Shown piece after piece: positions 48,601 through 60,187 of a DNA stretch of 64,000 nt. The notes under the pieces are model-generated. The model did no database searches, was not told where the DNA came from, and saw only the letters and a list, made by a program, of their open reading frames with translations. The stretch's first letter is position 1. Each line of letters begins with the position of its first letter. The stretch is taken from positions 8,219,730 to 8,283,729 of the forward strand of contig CM055107.1 in the NCBI GenBank assembly GCA_029204225.1, read 5' to 3'. The DNA is from Diphasiastrum complanatum (lineage: Eukaryota > Streptophyta > Lycopodiopsida > Lycopodiales > Lycopodiaceae). Both the position numbers and the translations under genes were made by a program.

Positions 48601-51600
48601 CCAGGGCCACCTCGTCATGTTACACCGGCTTTTTCGATTGGTGTACAGCCTCGGCCTCATCTTACAGCAGCTGCACCACGGCCTACTCCTGCCATGCCAG
48701 AGGCTTCCACTCATAGACCCCTTCTCCCAGCAGGTTACTATCCACGAGGAGTTGTCCTTCACCAGCCTGCAGTACAGCCGAATTCATACACGCCGCCTAC
48801 ATTCAGGGTGCCTGCATCTCGTGCCACACCCATTCCTGCATCAGCGGCACCTCCTACTGCATCTGCTTCCACAGCACCAGCTCGTAGGCGTCCAGGAAGG
48901 CCTCCAGGATCTGGCAGGGGATCTTCTCAGAGAGGCAGAGGTCCTAGTCAGACAGTGGCACGTAGACAGAGAGGGAGGCCGCATGGCTCTGGCAGAGGTG
49001 CATCTCGCATCACTTTGTCAGGGACACAAACTGAGGGAGGGGTTTTACATGACTTCAGTCAGGGTGCGACAGAGGAGGATGAGTTGGATGATTTTGATGA
49101 TTCGGATGCCACACAGCCATTTTGAGGACATGTCATGTACATTGTCATCTAGTTCATTGTTGTTCCATTCACACTGTTTTATTTTGAGGTCAGACCCCAG
49201 CCGTATGTGGCGGGCTCTATATGACGAGATTATATACAGAGCTCACTTGTTTTTGTAGATGGATGGCCAGTTGATGTGCATTGTGTACTTATGAAATGGT
49301 TTACAGTCCTCCCCCTCTCTCTGTGTCCCTCTCTCTCTTATCAATCCCAATAAATTTTTCAACTTTTTTGGCCTTTTTGGCCATTAATTAGTTTAGAGAA
49401 AAAATGCCAAATTTTTTTTAGAAAAAAGCAGATTTGTAAAGAGACAAATCTGTTTTTTCTGAAAAAAATTTGGCATTTTTTAAGGATTTTTTTGGGCTAT
49501 TTTTGGGGGGGAGACCAAAAAAAAAATTCATTAATTCTGCCACGGTTCACACGGTTCTGCTCTAAAAAAAATTATGAACCGTAAGGTTCTGAGAACCGTA
49601 TTGAACCGTTAACGGTTCATTGATTCTATGATATTACCAATCATAGATTGATATTATACCTTTATGTCGCATTCCTTGTCCATATGTTTGGCACTAGACC
49701 AACATTGTGGATGCAACACAGTTCTTTGTGATGATGCATTCTTTTGATTCTCTTGGTCCATTCAAATTGTTGTGTGATCCATGGTTAGCAAACATAATCA
49801 TGTTCTTACAATCATTACTTTAGCATATAATGTTGGTGGCTTTTGCACTATATGAAATCAATGTTAGTTTGCTCTTGTTTTGTTGCTTCGACATACGTAT
49901 TTATAAGACATCTTCCATAGACATCTTTTAACGTCTTCAATTCTTGTTACAATTCTTGTTCTCCAAGATTAACGTCTTCTTTATATCAATGACAAGGACC
50001 ATGTCTACATGAGGAGGGAGACCTACATGGCTGTTATGGGCCCTACATTGAAAATGAAGCCAACGCATCAACTATTATTATTTGTCAAGAGTTCAAGTCA
50101 TTAGACCTCTTGGAGATCACTTGGGTTGTATCAATAGTGAGTCATGATTTAAGATAAGCTTCCTCAACCTCATCAAGCTCCTAGTCCTAAACCACTGGAC
50201 CTCTCAACCAGCTATTGATAGGCATGCTACCACCTCGTTTGGCAGAATGATTGCTTGGAGTCATCTTATTTTAGATTGACTAAGCTCTAGTTCAAACTTC
50301 AGCATCAAGGTCAACAAAACTTGGCTGGCTTTTAACATCAAGTCACCTTGTTATCATCATTTTAATTGAAGAACGAGTTTTGCGTATCATTGTCTATTTC
50401 ATGCTCTGAGTGTTGTTTTGCTTGTAATTTCTTGATCGATTGCCCAATTGGGCATTACATAATTTGTGTGACCTTACCCTAATGCTAGAGGTTCAGTAGC
50501 ACACAATACAAGTACGTATGATATGGCATTTTGAATGTGTTTTGTTACCTGTAAGTACTTTTTTTTTGCAAAAGCAGGTTATGGACAATTCTTTCCTTTC
50601 TTTTTGTTGATTCCTGATTTCCTATGAATCCCGACCGAAAATCTACCTAAGGATTGCTATAACATAGCTAGAACCCCAAATGGATTCCAGCTAAACCCAC
50701 ATTTCTATCTGCAAATCCCTAAATCCTAGGTATAGATATTTTTTTTGATCCACTAAATTTATCTACATATTTAGCTACCTACAAGTCCAACTATCTTAGC
50801 CTGCATGTCTATCTACAATTAGGACAGCATTTTTTTCTTTGCAAATATTCAACACATTGATCAAGATACACGATTATCCTATTTCATTTTGCAAATACTG
50901 AATACCTAAATGATTGTCCTAATTGGGAAATATAGAGGATCAACAAGCTAATCAAGTTTTTTGTGCCCTAAAATGTGTTTTAAATTTTTACTTTGTTTCA
51001 GGTATGCTAGAGTGCTAGCCAAAATCATAGGGTCTACCTACAAATGAAAATTAGTATCTTCTAAACCCATGGCCCAACGTATTATCTATTCTATATCTAG
51101 CCAATAACTGTTGGTAGTAGGTCTCAAGACTCAAACCTAACCCTACTCAAGGGCACCAACTTATAAAAAGCCTTGATGTGCCCATTTGTGACAGATGATA
51201 ATTAGTGTTAAACTGATTGGAAAAATGAAATGACAGCATGATTTTACCTGACATGTACTAGTTTAAAGAAATTACAATACACTTTGGTATTATTTGATTG
51301 GTGTTAATTGGATATCATATTGTTAAGGTCCTCCAATGAAATAATCAGCATAGTGGCATTCTCTTGCAAGTATATTAGCATATCTTTTGTTATACTATTC
51401 ATAATTAATTCTATACTTATTGCAAAGTATACCCTATGAAATTATGTAAACATATTCAAATCTTATGTCTAGGGGCAAGTAGGTTCTTAATTATTTACAA
51501 GAGGCCCTTTCTCTAATGTAACAGCTTTTGTAATCAAAGACTCATTTTGTCACCTCCAAGTGTTTGACTACAAATGAAACAAGATGCTCATATTTTAAGC

Positions 51601-54045
51601 ACATCATAAAAAGTGTCAAAAGCATTTCAAAACTTGCCTCAAACATCGAATGACACTTTCAGCTGCTGAAGCTTCTTGCAATGCTTCTGCAGCAGCTATT
51701 GAAGCAGCATGACGTCTCTGAATAGCTTCCTGTTAGAAAAACATATGCAGAATCAGCCCATAAAAACTACTTATATAGCATGATTTTGACCAAAATTCTT
51801 GATAACCCAAAACATTGAAGAAACCAGGTGGTGAGCTTAACCACAAAGCATATCTGATAGCTATTTTTTTCAGCCCTTTTGAGATTATGAAACCTAACTT
51901 TCATGATGCTCTGCACTAAAGGTGAGGATACAACACTAATCAGCTGAAACTTCACATACCTTCCCAAGAACTGCAAGTTTGGAGGGGAGAGAGTCCCATG
52001 AAACACTTCCATTAGTCCATCGTTGACTATGAATAAAAGCCTTGCCAAGAATCGGAGTTTCATTCAAACTGGCAGCCTTTTCTACACGTGAGACACTAAG
52101 GGTTTGTGATGCTGGCTTGGCACTCGCCAGTTTAGGTGAAACAAACCGTTTCTCATGTAGCATGGTGGGAACTTCATAGTTCTCACTGGTCTTCTTTAAA
52201 ACTAAAACCTAAATACACCACGATCAAAAATTGAGTTAGGCCTCTTTTTGTAAGTCACAATGTTGCTTGAAAGAACCTAAATAGTCATGCTTCAGCAGAA
52301 CCAAGTACACAAATAAGCAATTTTCCAAACAATTTGCCAGGTCAATGAGCAGAAATAGAGATCAACTCTTCTCCCAACATTTGTGATTTTGAAAAAACAC
52401 TTCAAAAATCTTTTGAAGCCAGCTAAGAACATTCTAAAAAATCTGAAATACAGATCAAATTGTGCTACAAAATGGCAATGAAGCAGACAACAAATTACCG
52501 GAACAGTGGCACTAAGCTACAGTATGATTCAAATTGATTACAGCTAGAAAAGCAAGCATAACAAAATATTAAACATCTTGCATTCAGAGAAAAGCATATA
52601 CTCGATCATCAATAAAGCGACTTTCAGGAAAAACTGGGAAGAGCTTTAGTGAGAGGACAGACTTTCAAAACTTATTCAGCATCCAAAGGAAATCAGTCAG
52701 ATAAAACGTCACGTATAAACATATAAGGGTGTAACAGTAAGCAGTCAATTACAAATCCGACGCTCATTCTTCAAAGTTAATAGTAATGACCAAGAGAAAG
52801 AGCTATGATATTTGCCTTGTCGTCTCTTTTGTCCTGCTTCGATGAAGCTTTTGCTCTCACTTCCTTTGGGTCCATTGCCCCTTCCCAGCTCCTCCGCACG
52901 GTCTTGGTATTAACAGATATCACCTCTCCCACTTTCAAACCGTTTTCAGTACACTGACCGAGTGATTTACGTCTGCTGCTATCCCCCACCACGCTTATCC
53001 TGTGCATCACCTTCCCTGCACTAGCCGACCTATTTAAGCTCGAAGAGATTTGCTTAGGCTTCAAAGAAACTATGATAGAGGAATCTTTGTACGGAACTTT
53101 CCTGTCTTCAGAACAACGAATAACCCCTCTTTTATGTGCACCTTTCTCAGAACCCGTACCTCCCACTGCTGGTGATCCTAATGGGAGAAAAGAGTTTTCA
53201 AAAGAACACTTTGAAGGTGAAGAAGGTATTGAGCGAGACGTCCTGCGTGGGGTTAAAGTATCAAGAAACACTTTGGACTTCACGACTCTCCCTTTAGAAC
53301 GAGAGCCGCCATTAGCGAATTCTCCTTCGTCCCTTTTGATGTTGCCAGCATTCTCTGGAGTCGAAAACCGTGAATTTTCTAATGAACACAAAAACAGTCT
53401 TTCCGCATTCTTTTCTTCAAAAGAATCAGATGATTTTACTGATCGATCTGACAATTTTGACAAACCCTCCTTAGCATCTGAATCAACCTTCACTGTCAAT
53501 TTGTGGACTTCAACCTGATCCGATCCGTTTGAAGACCGCTCAGCATGTTTCGCAGCCACGCTCTCCGCAGACGAGGGATCAAACCTGTTCGAAGACGCAC
53601 GAGATAGAACACCCTCGGCATTGTCCAAGGAAGAGCTGGGCGCTTGGTGGATCAAAATCTCGCCCCTGATGGAGGGGACAGCGGTTGCAACGAGATCCTC
53701 CGGAGATCCGACGCACTGGTGTCTTCCAGGAAGAGGCCTAACTCCTTTCAGAAGGGGAACCGGAGATCCATATTCAAGCCTGTCTACGTGAATAAACTGT
53801 CCTAGCTGTAATTTATCGCTGAGGATGAGCTCGTCGTGCTCTTCGGCTAGAGAAACGTACGTAGCATGAGAAGAGTCCGAAACTTTGATGTAGAATCCAT
53901 GGTTTGGCCAGAGCTCGCTCCCAGCCAGAGCAGGCACTATACTGATGACTTGAAGCAGAACAGAACGGTGTTCACCCGCGACTTTCACATCCGATTTCAT
54001 ATGCTGAAGCAATTTTACTAGCACACCAGGTGTCAAGGCGGCCAT
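42683..54045 (-). CDS. DUF936 family protein, four exons
   Basis: Minus-strand exons: 54045-52816 (or to 52791), 52208 (or 52201)-51960, 51729-51638, 43817-42683, about 900 codons. Residues 1-120 are the DUF936 N-terminal region ([68 protein letters not shown]). A long Ser-rich, probably disordered stretch follows. The conserved C-terminal half has [16 protein letters not shown], an alanine-rich helix [10 protein letters not shown] and [14 protein letters not shown], with the last two joined across splice sites in perfect phase. DUF936 proteins are plant-specific and biochemically undefined. At about 900 residues it is longer than many relatives. Intron 1 has two phase-consistent choices: GC donor at 52815 with acceptor before 52208, or GT donor at 52790 with acceptor before 52201. 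Intron 3 is 7.8 kb, GC-AG, and contains a hAT transposon. No lesion was seen, so it looks functional. Confidence 0.9.
44755..45065 (+). repeat. Imperfect duplication in hAT leader
   Basis: The untranslated leader repeats a block roughly 130-170 bases long: AGAGAGAGACTGTA, then TAGGGTTT..., then a T-run and AAAAATCAGKTTTTTTG, at about 44831-44915 and again at about 44990-45080. Confidence 0.65.
45127..47995 (+). pseudogene. hAT transposase (BED, DUF659, hAT dimerisation), three in-frame TGA
   Basis: Exons by eye: 45127-47030, 47145-47484, 47582-47995. Exon 1 encodes a BED-type zinc finger ([26 protein letters not shown], residues about 35-75), a 150-residue Pro-rich linker, then a DUF659/hAT catalytic region ([44 protein letters not shown]). 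Exon 3 has the hAT C-terminal signature [23 protein letters not shown]. Plant hAT transposases cut and paste the element. The frame is interrupted by TGA at 46864-46866 (where the family has Trp after DDF), 47026-47028 and 47993-47995; splice phases still agree. Likely inactivated, recently. Confidence 0.85.
47996..49125 (+). pseudogene. hAT C-terminal extension: acidic segment and AT-hook-like tail
   Basis: The frame continues after the TGA at 47993 without a shift: an acidic, Glu/Ala-repetitive segment ([19 protein letters not shown]) to about 48423, then a one-base shift into 48424-49125. That part is Pro/Thr/Ala-rich, with two AT-hook-like motifs ([12 protein letters not shown] and [12 protein letters not shown]), and ends in an acidic [10 protein letters not shown] stretch. 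AT hooks bind the minor groove of AT-rich DNA. Most hAT transposases end shortly after the dimerisation domain, so this 370-residue tail is unusual. Alternatively it is a second element-borne protein. Confidence 0.55.
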
Positions 54046-55134
54046 CGCTCTAAAATGTAAGGAACTTCACAAGATTCGGAACATACTCGATCTGTCAGGA
54101 GTTCTATGGATTGTGCATGAGAACAAAAAACTATTTCATGGATTGAAGACCAACGATCAATATTGGACGTTCAACTTAATACCAGAGATTCACGTGCCAT
54201 GTGCTATATCCGCAAAGAGCGAACTGTGCACCCTGAAAGATGCTGGCATAAGAAAACGCCTCTGTTAATCTTGACTTGATCTCGACAGTGGAAACTTAGA
54301 ATACATTGAGGTATTCATACGGCCATTTGGAAGATCATGTAAGTTATTTGCAAGAAAATACAAAAGCAACGAAACTCATTTCTGGCAAGTTTTTCCAGCT
54401 TTAATCTCGGAACACGAATGGAATAGTTTTCTGTAATCTATGTACATCAAAATATTCATGCACATCGATCCCTCGATTGTCTGGCTGTGGGGGCCAGAAC
54501 AACAGCACACAACCAAACCCCGCCAAAGGCCCAGCAACCACTCATGCCAACTAACAACTTAGGAGATTTCTAAATCTGAATCATTCCGCCAGCGCTGAAC
54601 CAACCTCCATTGAGCAATATTATAAAGGCTGCAATATCTATATTTCGATCAATGCTCACAACGATAACTCCTGCAGAGCGCGTCTTATCAAGTAAACTAT
54701 ATAACTGGACTAACAAAGCAATGGCAACAAATATATGGAGAAAACAGCGATTTCTGAGTGCATGAGATGCATTAATCTTGGACAAAAATTTCACCTAACT
54801 ATCTATCAACAACCGTGATCTAATCTAATCATCTTGAAGCTTTTTTGTTCGTTTGTTTTGCCGAAAAGAGCAGGTGGACTAGGTAGGAGGAGGAGGAGCA
54901 GAGGCGTGTGTGCCTGTCTGTGCCTGTGCCTGTGGTGGCGCTGGAGACCGGGCCCCGCCCAACATTCTCATCCGCCATCGCCATCGCCATCGCCATCGCC
55001 ATCGCCATACATACATCGTAGCCTTCTTCAGTTTTGCGCGCCTTTCTTTGGAGGCCGCTGCCTCTCGTTTAAACTTCGAGCAAAAGGGAACGTTGAAGAA
55101 GGAAGAGAGAGAGTCTAGAGAGAGAATAGAAGTC
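54046..55134 (-). promoter_or_regulatory. Upstream region of DUF936 gene
   Basis: Presumed promoter and 5' untranslated region for the minus-strand gene starting at 54045. No protein-like frame. (GCCATC)6 lies at about 54972-55009 in a G/C- and purine-rich stretch (GAGAGAG near 55105-55125). No confident TATA box. Confidence 0.4.
54972..55009. repeat. (GCCATC)n hexanucleotide repeat
   Basis: About six perfect units. It produces Arg-His or Ser-Pro runs in neighbouring open frames that are not genes. Confidence 0.92.
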
Positions 55135-55660
55135 ATGGGCTTCGTATTGACACGGTACAGCCACTTGGATTCTTGCCACGTGGTTTACTGACACGTGGAG
55201 CATATGCAATGGCTATTCTTACCTACGTGGCAAGATCTTGACGTTTGTGATGAAATCCGACGGTGTGAGAGAGCCAGAGAGATATACGAAGAAAAAATGA
55301 AGGAAAAACGGCTGGCAAGACAGGAGTCTCATGGGCTCATTGACACAGCATAATCCAGTCATGGCCACTTGGATTCTTGCCACGTGATTCATTTGCCACT
55401 TGGAGAACATTCAATGGCTGATCTTAATTACGTGGCAGGATCTGGACGTTTGTGATGAAAGACTGTACGCTTGAGAGAGAGAGGAAAAAAATGAAGGAAA
55501 GGCAAAACATGAGTCAAGGGCTTATAGTTTACGCCTGACCACTTGGATATGTCCACTTGGATATGTGACACGTGACACACCTGCCATTTGGAGCATATTC
55601 AATGGCTAATCTCAAATACGTGGCAGAATCTCGAGGTTCTTGATGAGATCTGACGGCGAG
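55135..55660. promoter_or_regulatory. Three tandem repeats with G-box and ABRE-like motifs
   Basis: Three copies with spacings of about 205 and 188 bp. Each carries a CCACTTGGAT start, a perfect palindromic CACGTG G-box (55177, 55381, 55569; a second in copy 1 at 55192), an ACGTGGC ABRE core (55225, 55430, 55618), and a GTT(T)(G/C)TTGATGA-like end. G-box and ABRE elements bind bZIP and bHLH factors in abscisic-acid and light responses (established for the motifs). They lie 1.1-1.6 kb upstream of DUF936 exon 1; a link to it is inference. Confidence 0.65.
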
Positions 55661-58462
55661 CGGATTTGCATCATTGCGTGCCGGTGAGGGTCGAGGGCGG
55701 AGGAGGAGGGGAGCGAAGCCCGCGCAAATTTGCGACCCACCACGAAATTCGAACTTTATTTGTCCGAAATTTGAGGTTTGGCCTTACTCTCGTTTTTTGT
55801 GAATTTAACAATCTCATGTCCATCTTCTTCTTTTTATGTGAATTTAATTTGTCCATCTTCCAGCCTAGCACACCCCACCACCACCACCAGCCTACTAATT
55901 TACTAATTTGTCATTCTCGTTGCATTTTTTACAACCTGTTCAACTTTTCAAATTGTAGATAAAGGTGATTTAAGGGTTTTGTAGCATTAGCGTTTTTGGC
56001 CTTGCCTGTGCAGAGGGTCACCCTACATCTTCGAGGCACTGCTAGAACTTGACCGAACTAGTAGACACCAAGTGTACAAAATGTCACTTACGCAAGAAAG
56101 AATTAAGAGCTTCGTTACGCGACACATGGCGAGGCTTTCCTTTTAATGCCACAAGCAAAATCTAACATTTGACATCAAAGCAAATATATGCAAAACGTTC
56201 AGGCTTTTCACATCATGCATGGCGTGGGTGCGAAACATTGATTTCTAGTTAGAATTTGCATCCCCAAGTTGTACAGCAAGTGCCATTTGTCATACGGATT
56301 TGGGTTCCATCTGAGCTCTTTAAGCCAACCCATGTTGAAAGCTATTTGGGTCAAGCCCAAATTGTTTGGGGATTGCTTCTAAGCAGAGGGGCATTGAGAT
56401 TTGGCTTCCATTTGAGTTTTTTAAATAAATCATTGTTTTCCATGTTTTCTAATTGAGTAAAGCCCAAATTGTTTGGTGTTCAGCAACAACAAGAGGGGCA
56501 CTAAGATGGTTTTACCATGTAATGACATGTCTTCTATAGTTTTGTTTGGGGCACATAAGTCAAGGTTAGTGTGCTTTTTGAAAATATACATTTTCTATTT
56601 CTCTCTCTCGATCTCAGGCAACTTTTTTCATCTTTGCAATTTGATTGCGCTGATTTACGTTGCTTTGTAAACTCATTTGCAAGTGAGCTCCACTAAATCC
56701 CTAGTGTTGGTCCTCACTATTGAATCAATTTCGCTTTGCATTGTCTCTCTCTTGACTTTGTGAGATTGAACTCATCAAGATGTTTTACCAAGTGTTCGGG
56801 AAACCTCTTTGAAGTTATACTATGTTTTCCTAGGTTCAATATCAATTTTTTAAAATTAATACCGGTGGAATTTTTGAAACATAGCCTCGTGAATCCTACA
56901 ATAATTAAAAAATTGTCTAAAAAATCCTATTAAAACAAATTGTCTAAGGTACAAAACTGTGAAAAAATTTAGCTTGTCATCTAATTTCTTGCACTAATTT
57001 GTAGTTGTCATCTACCCAAAAATAAGATAAACAATAAAACCTTAGCATTGAACTTACAACTTACACTAGCATGATCAATTCAACTACAAATATGTTATTG
57101 TAACCATGGCCAACATACTTTTGATGCAAAAGAAAAAGTTAAACAATGCCTTGAAAGGCTCAAAATGAGATATAACAACATCAAATTGCACATTAGCAAG
57201 TACATTAGAGGTCTCCAACAAAGACATCCAAACTTTAATCGTCCATCATTTTCATTATCGCAAGAGATGGTGCCAACGATGAAATACATACAAAAAAAGC
57301 GACATCTGTAAATTCATAACAAAGTGAGGCTTACAATCGTGCCAAAATCCTTCAATAGCTCATAAGGAAAGTGTATCATAAACTAAAGCCCTACTAAATG
57401 GAGTTCTCGAAGACAAGTATAATCAACTGAAGATAGTGTTAAAGAACACCATTTTAACTTATAAGCTAGACTCCAAAACCATAAAGGATTTTTCCTTGTC
57501 TCTTTAAACCATAGGCAACATCCATAAGAGTTATGAGTTTTCCCGCCAACATGCTCCATGCACATCATTGCATCATTGATAACATTCTAGAAGAGGATCT
57601 TCAACACACCTCTTGTTTCCTTATAGATGAGGTCATTGATATGCTTCACAATTGTACCCCTACTATATGGTACAACTGCAACCTTAAGAGGTAGAAGACT
57701 TCATAGCTGATTTTGTGACATGCCTCAAAAACCTATCAAAATTATGAATGGACAATAGGTCAAAACATCTCCAAAATTATCTTTAGAAATATTTGCTATC
57801 ATAACACATGCAATAAAAGTTATAAAACTAGAAATGCAATCACTACAATCATGCAAACATTTTTTTAAGAATATCAACAAAGCTTTGCAAAAGACTTATG
57901 CGAACTCAAAAAATAGCAATTAAAAGCTAATTGTATTCAAGTTTCAAAGTGATTTCAACAAATATTTCATGCAAGAAGCATTTAGTTTGATTCATTTTCG
58001 TTCATTTATTGATGAACTATATTTCCATGTAAAGAATAGGCACAATCAACAAATTGCGTCTTACCATAAGGATATCGAAACCTTACTTCCTACATACATA
58101 CGAGAACACCAATTATGCATCAACATGCAAACAACAATTATGCATCAACACAAGAACACATGCTAGTAAAGACAAAAACAAAAGCCACCAATAGACATAA
58201 CACTTTGTGCAAAATTGCCAAAATTTCTAAAGCTTGCATAAAAGTCTCACAAAAGCCTGAAAACTTACCAAAAAGGTGCATTGTTGGTTGAAATGGTGCT
58301 TTGAATGAAATCATCGTGGAAACATACAAAATTCTGCGTTGACATGAGAACACAAATTCTGTGTTGACATGAGAATACATGTTGTCATTGAAAGCTAAAA
58401 AACGTGGACTTCTCTCTTTTCTGTTGCTGTAAAAGTTGGAAGGAGGGCGCCCTGCTCAGTTT
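55661..58462. other. AT-rich DNA, no gene seen
   Basis: No protein-like frame. Two copies of an AAGCCCAAATTGTTTGG block, each followed by a GAGGGGCA motif, lie near 56353 and 56460. Possible further exons of the minus-strand DGNHR gene could lie here, but none was identified. Confidence 0.4.
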
Positions 58463-60112
58463 AATCAGCTTCAAAGCATTGGTCGAAAATCAAACAGGTA
58501 GGAAGATCAAAGTCCTAAGATCAGATAGTGCAGGTGAGTACAAGTCTAATGACTTCAATGATCTTTGTGATCAATGTGGGATCAAAAGACAATTTATGCA
58601 AGCTCATACTCCTGCTCTCAATGGTGTAGCTGAGCTCAAGAATCGTACGATTGTGGAAAGTGCCAGATCTATGCTAGCTGAGATGAAACTGCCAAAAGAT
58701 TTCTGGTCAGAAGCATGCAATATGGCAGTCTATCTTCAAAATAGAAGTCCTACCATTGCCATACCAAAGATAACACCTGAGGAGGCATTCACAAAGAAGA
58801 AGCCAAAGGTGAACCACTTGCAAATCTTTGGATGTAAGGCCTTTGTACACATTCCTAAGGAAGAGAGACGTAAACTTGATGTGAAAGCTATCAAGTGTAT
58901 ATTTCTAAGATATGATGATCGTGTGAAGGGCTATAGATGTGAAAACAAAATCCATGTAAGTCGTCTTTGATGAATTTAGGATGTATGAAGATGATGATGC
59001 TGAGAAGATAGACACATCCAGTGGAAAAGATGGTATAGTGAGGATACCTCCTGATGATGATTCATATATTGACTTTCCAAGTGATGAACATGAGGATACA
59101 TCTCAAGATACTACTACTCAACCTCAAGAGACAGGTTGGAGAGGTAGAGACAAACCTTTTGGTGCAAGAAGGATTGAAGTTGCAGGTGACAAACGCAAGG
59201 AGAAGGATGTACCATGGGATACATTTTCACCTGACAGGAAGCTGATTGAGAGATTGTTGGAGCGCCGCGACATGGATGACTTTCCAGGATCATCTAGCCA
59301 GGGAGATCTACGAAGATCAACAAGAGAGAAGACACAACTTAAAAGGTATGAAACAAATTATGCTCTCTTATCTAGCATTATTCAAAGCAAAGAACCTTCG
59401 ATTTATGGTGAAGCGAAGGATGATGACATTTGGGTCAAGGCCATGGGAGAAGAGATGGAGTCAATTGCTAAGCATAGCACATGGGACTTAGTAAAACCAC
59501 CAGTTGGCAATAAACCCATTGGTTGCAAATGGGTATACAGGACTAAGTACCATGCAGATGGAAGTATAGCAAAGCACAAGGCAAGATTAGTGATCAAAGG
59601 GTATGCACAAAGTAAAGACATCGACTATGAGGAGACCTTTGCGCCGGTATGTAAGTGGAATACTCTACGTCTACTTGTTGCTTTAGCTTCACATTTTGGT
59701 TGGCCTTTGCATCAGACGGATGCGAAATCCGCTTTTCTAAATGGTGAGTTAGAAGAAGAGGTGTTCATGGATCAACCTGAAGGCTTTGTAGCGAAAGGAC
59801 AGGAGAATAAAGTATGTCACTTGAAGAAAGTGTTTTGTGGTCTTAAACAGGCACCACATGTGTGGTAGAGCAAGATTGATGCCTACTTTCATTCAAAGGG
59901 GATGGTGAGAACACATTCTGATCCAAATCTGTATGTCTTATGCTTTGATGGTATGGTTGCTTTGATTGCTCTTTATGTTGATGACCTGATTATTACAAGA
60001 AATAATCAAAAGATGATAGTCATGATCAAGAAAGACCTCATGGAACAATTCAAGATGACAGATCTCAGCCTGATGCATTATTGCCTTGGAGTAGAGGTGT
60101 GGCAAAAACCAC
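58463..60112 (+). mobile_element. Ty1/Copia element, family A, 3' half (integrase-RT)
   Basis: Starts abruptly inside the integrase at SFKALVENQTGRK, continues RSDSAGEY, NGVAELKNR (catalytic Glu kept), FGCKAFVHIP, then a frameshift near 58955, an acidic linker, and RT (GCKWVYRTKYHADGS, ARLVIKGYAQ, FAPVCKW, QTDAKSAFLNGE, GLKQAP, then LYVDDLIIT). TAG at 59866-59868 interrupts RT. Homology ends at about YCLGVEVWQ (60105). Where it overlaps the minus-strand copy near 0.8-1.1 kb the nucleotide match is very high (only a few differences in about 150 bases). Both ends are truncated without LTRs or target duplications. Confidence 0.9.
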
Positions 60113-60187
60113 TCTGCAAACAATTTATTCATCAACACAAGAAATAATGTTGTGTAATTGCGAGGTGGTAATGAATGAGATTTATAC

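Larger units (their letters stand above)
44669..49620 (+). mobile_element. hAT-superfamily DNA transposon, antisense in DUF936 intron
   Basis: A nearly 5 kb, GC-richer island with a BED-DUF659-dimerisation hAT transposase on the plus strand. Candidate ends: a block at 44669-44715 (AATTAATT, then CCCCCCCAAAA) and an inverted relative at about 49491-49535. The right side continues with a cluster of ACGGTTC/GAACCG motifs (49540-49620), typical subterminal repeats, ending in the palindrome TGAACCGTTAACGGTTCA (49602-49619). The left side has only one such motif (CGGTTCACC), so the left terminus may be shortened. An 8-bp target duplication was not identified. Confidence 0.82.
43818..51637 (-). other. 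DUF936 intron 3, GC-AG type, 7.8 kb
   Basis: Donor AG|GCAAGT at 51639-51632 and acceptor TTTAG ending at 43818. Exon 3 (92 bases) leaves two bases that combine with the first base of exon 4 to give Ser in RCLSMYAEL, so the boundary is well fixed. GC donors are a small minority of plant introns and usually keep an otherwise strong consensus, as here. The intron carries the hAT element at about 44669-49620; the remaining 2 kb (49621-51637) and 0.8 kb (43818-44668) hold no gene. Confidence 0.85.

Noticed and set aside
53072-53518. 148-codon plus-strand open frame
   Set aside because: It is antisense to DUF936 exon 1, whose sense frame is clearly the protein.
54834-55191. Overlapping open frames with Arg-His, Ser-Pro or Trp-Arg runs
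   Set aside because: They are produced by the GCCATC hexamer repeat and G/C-rich flanks.
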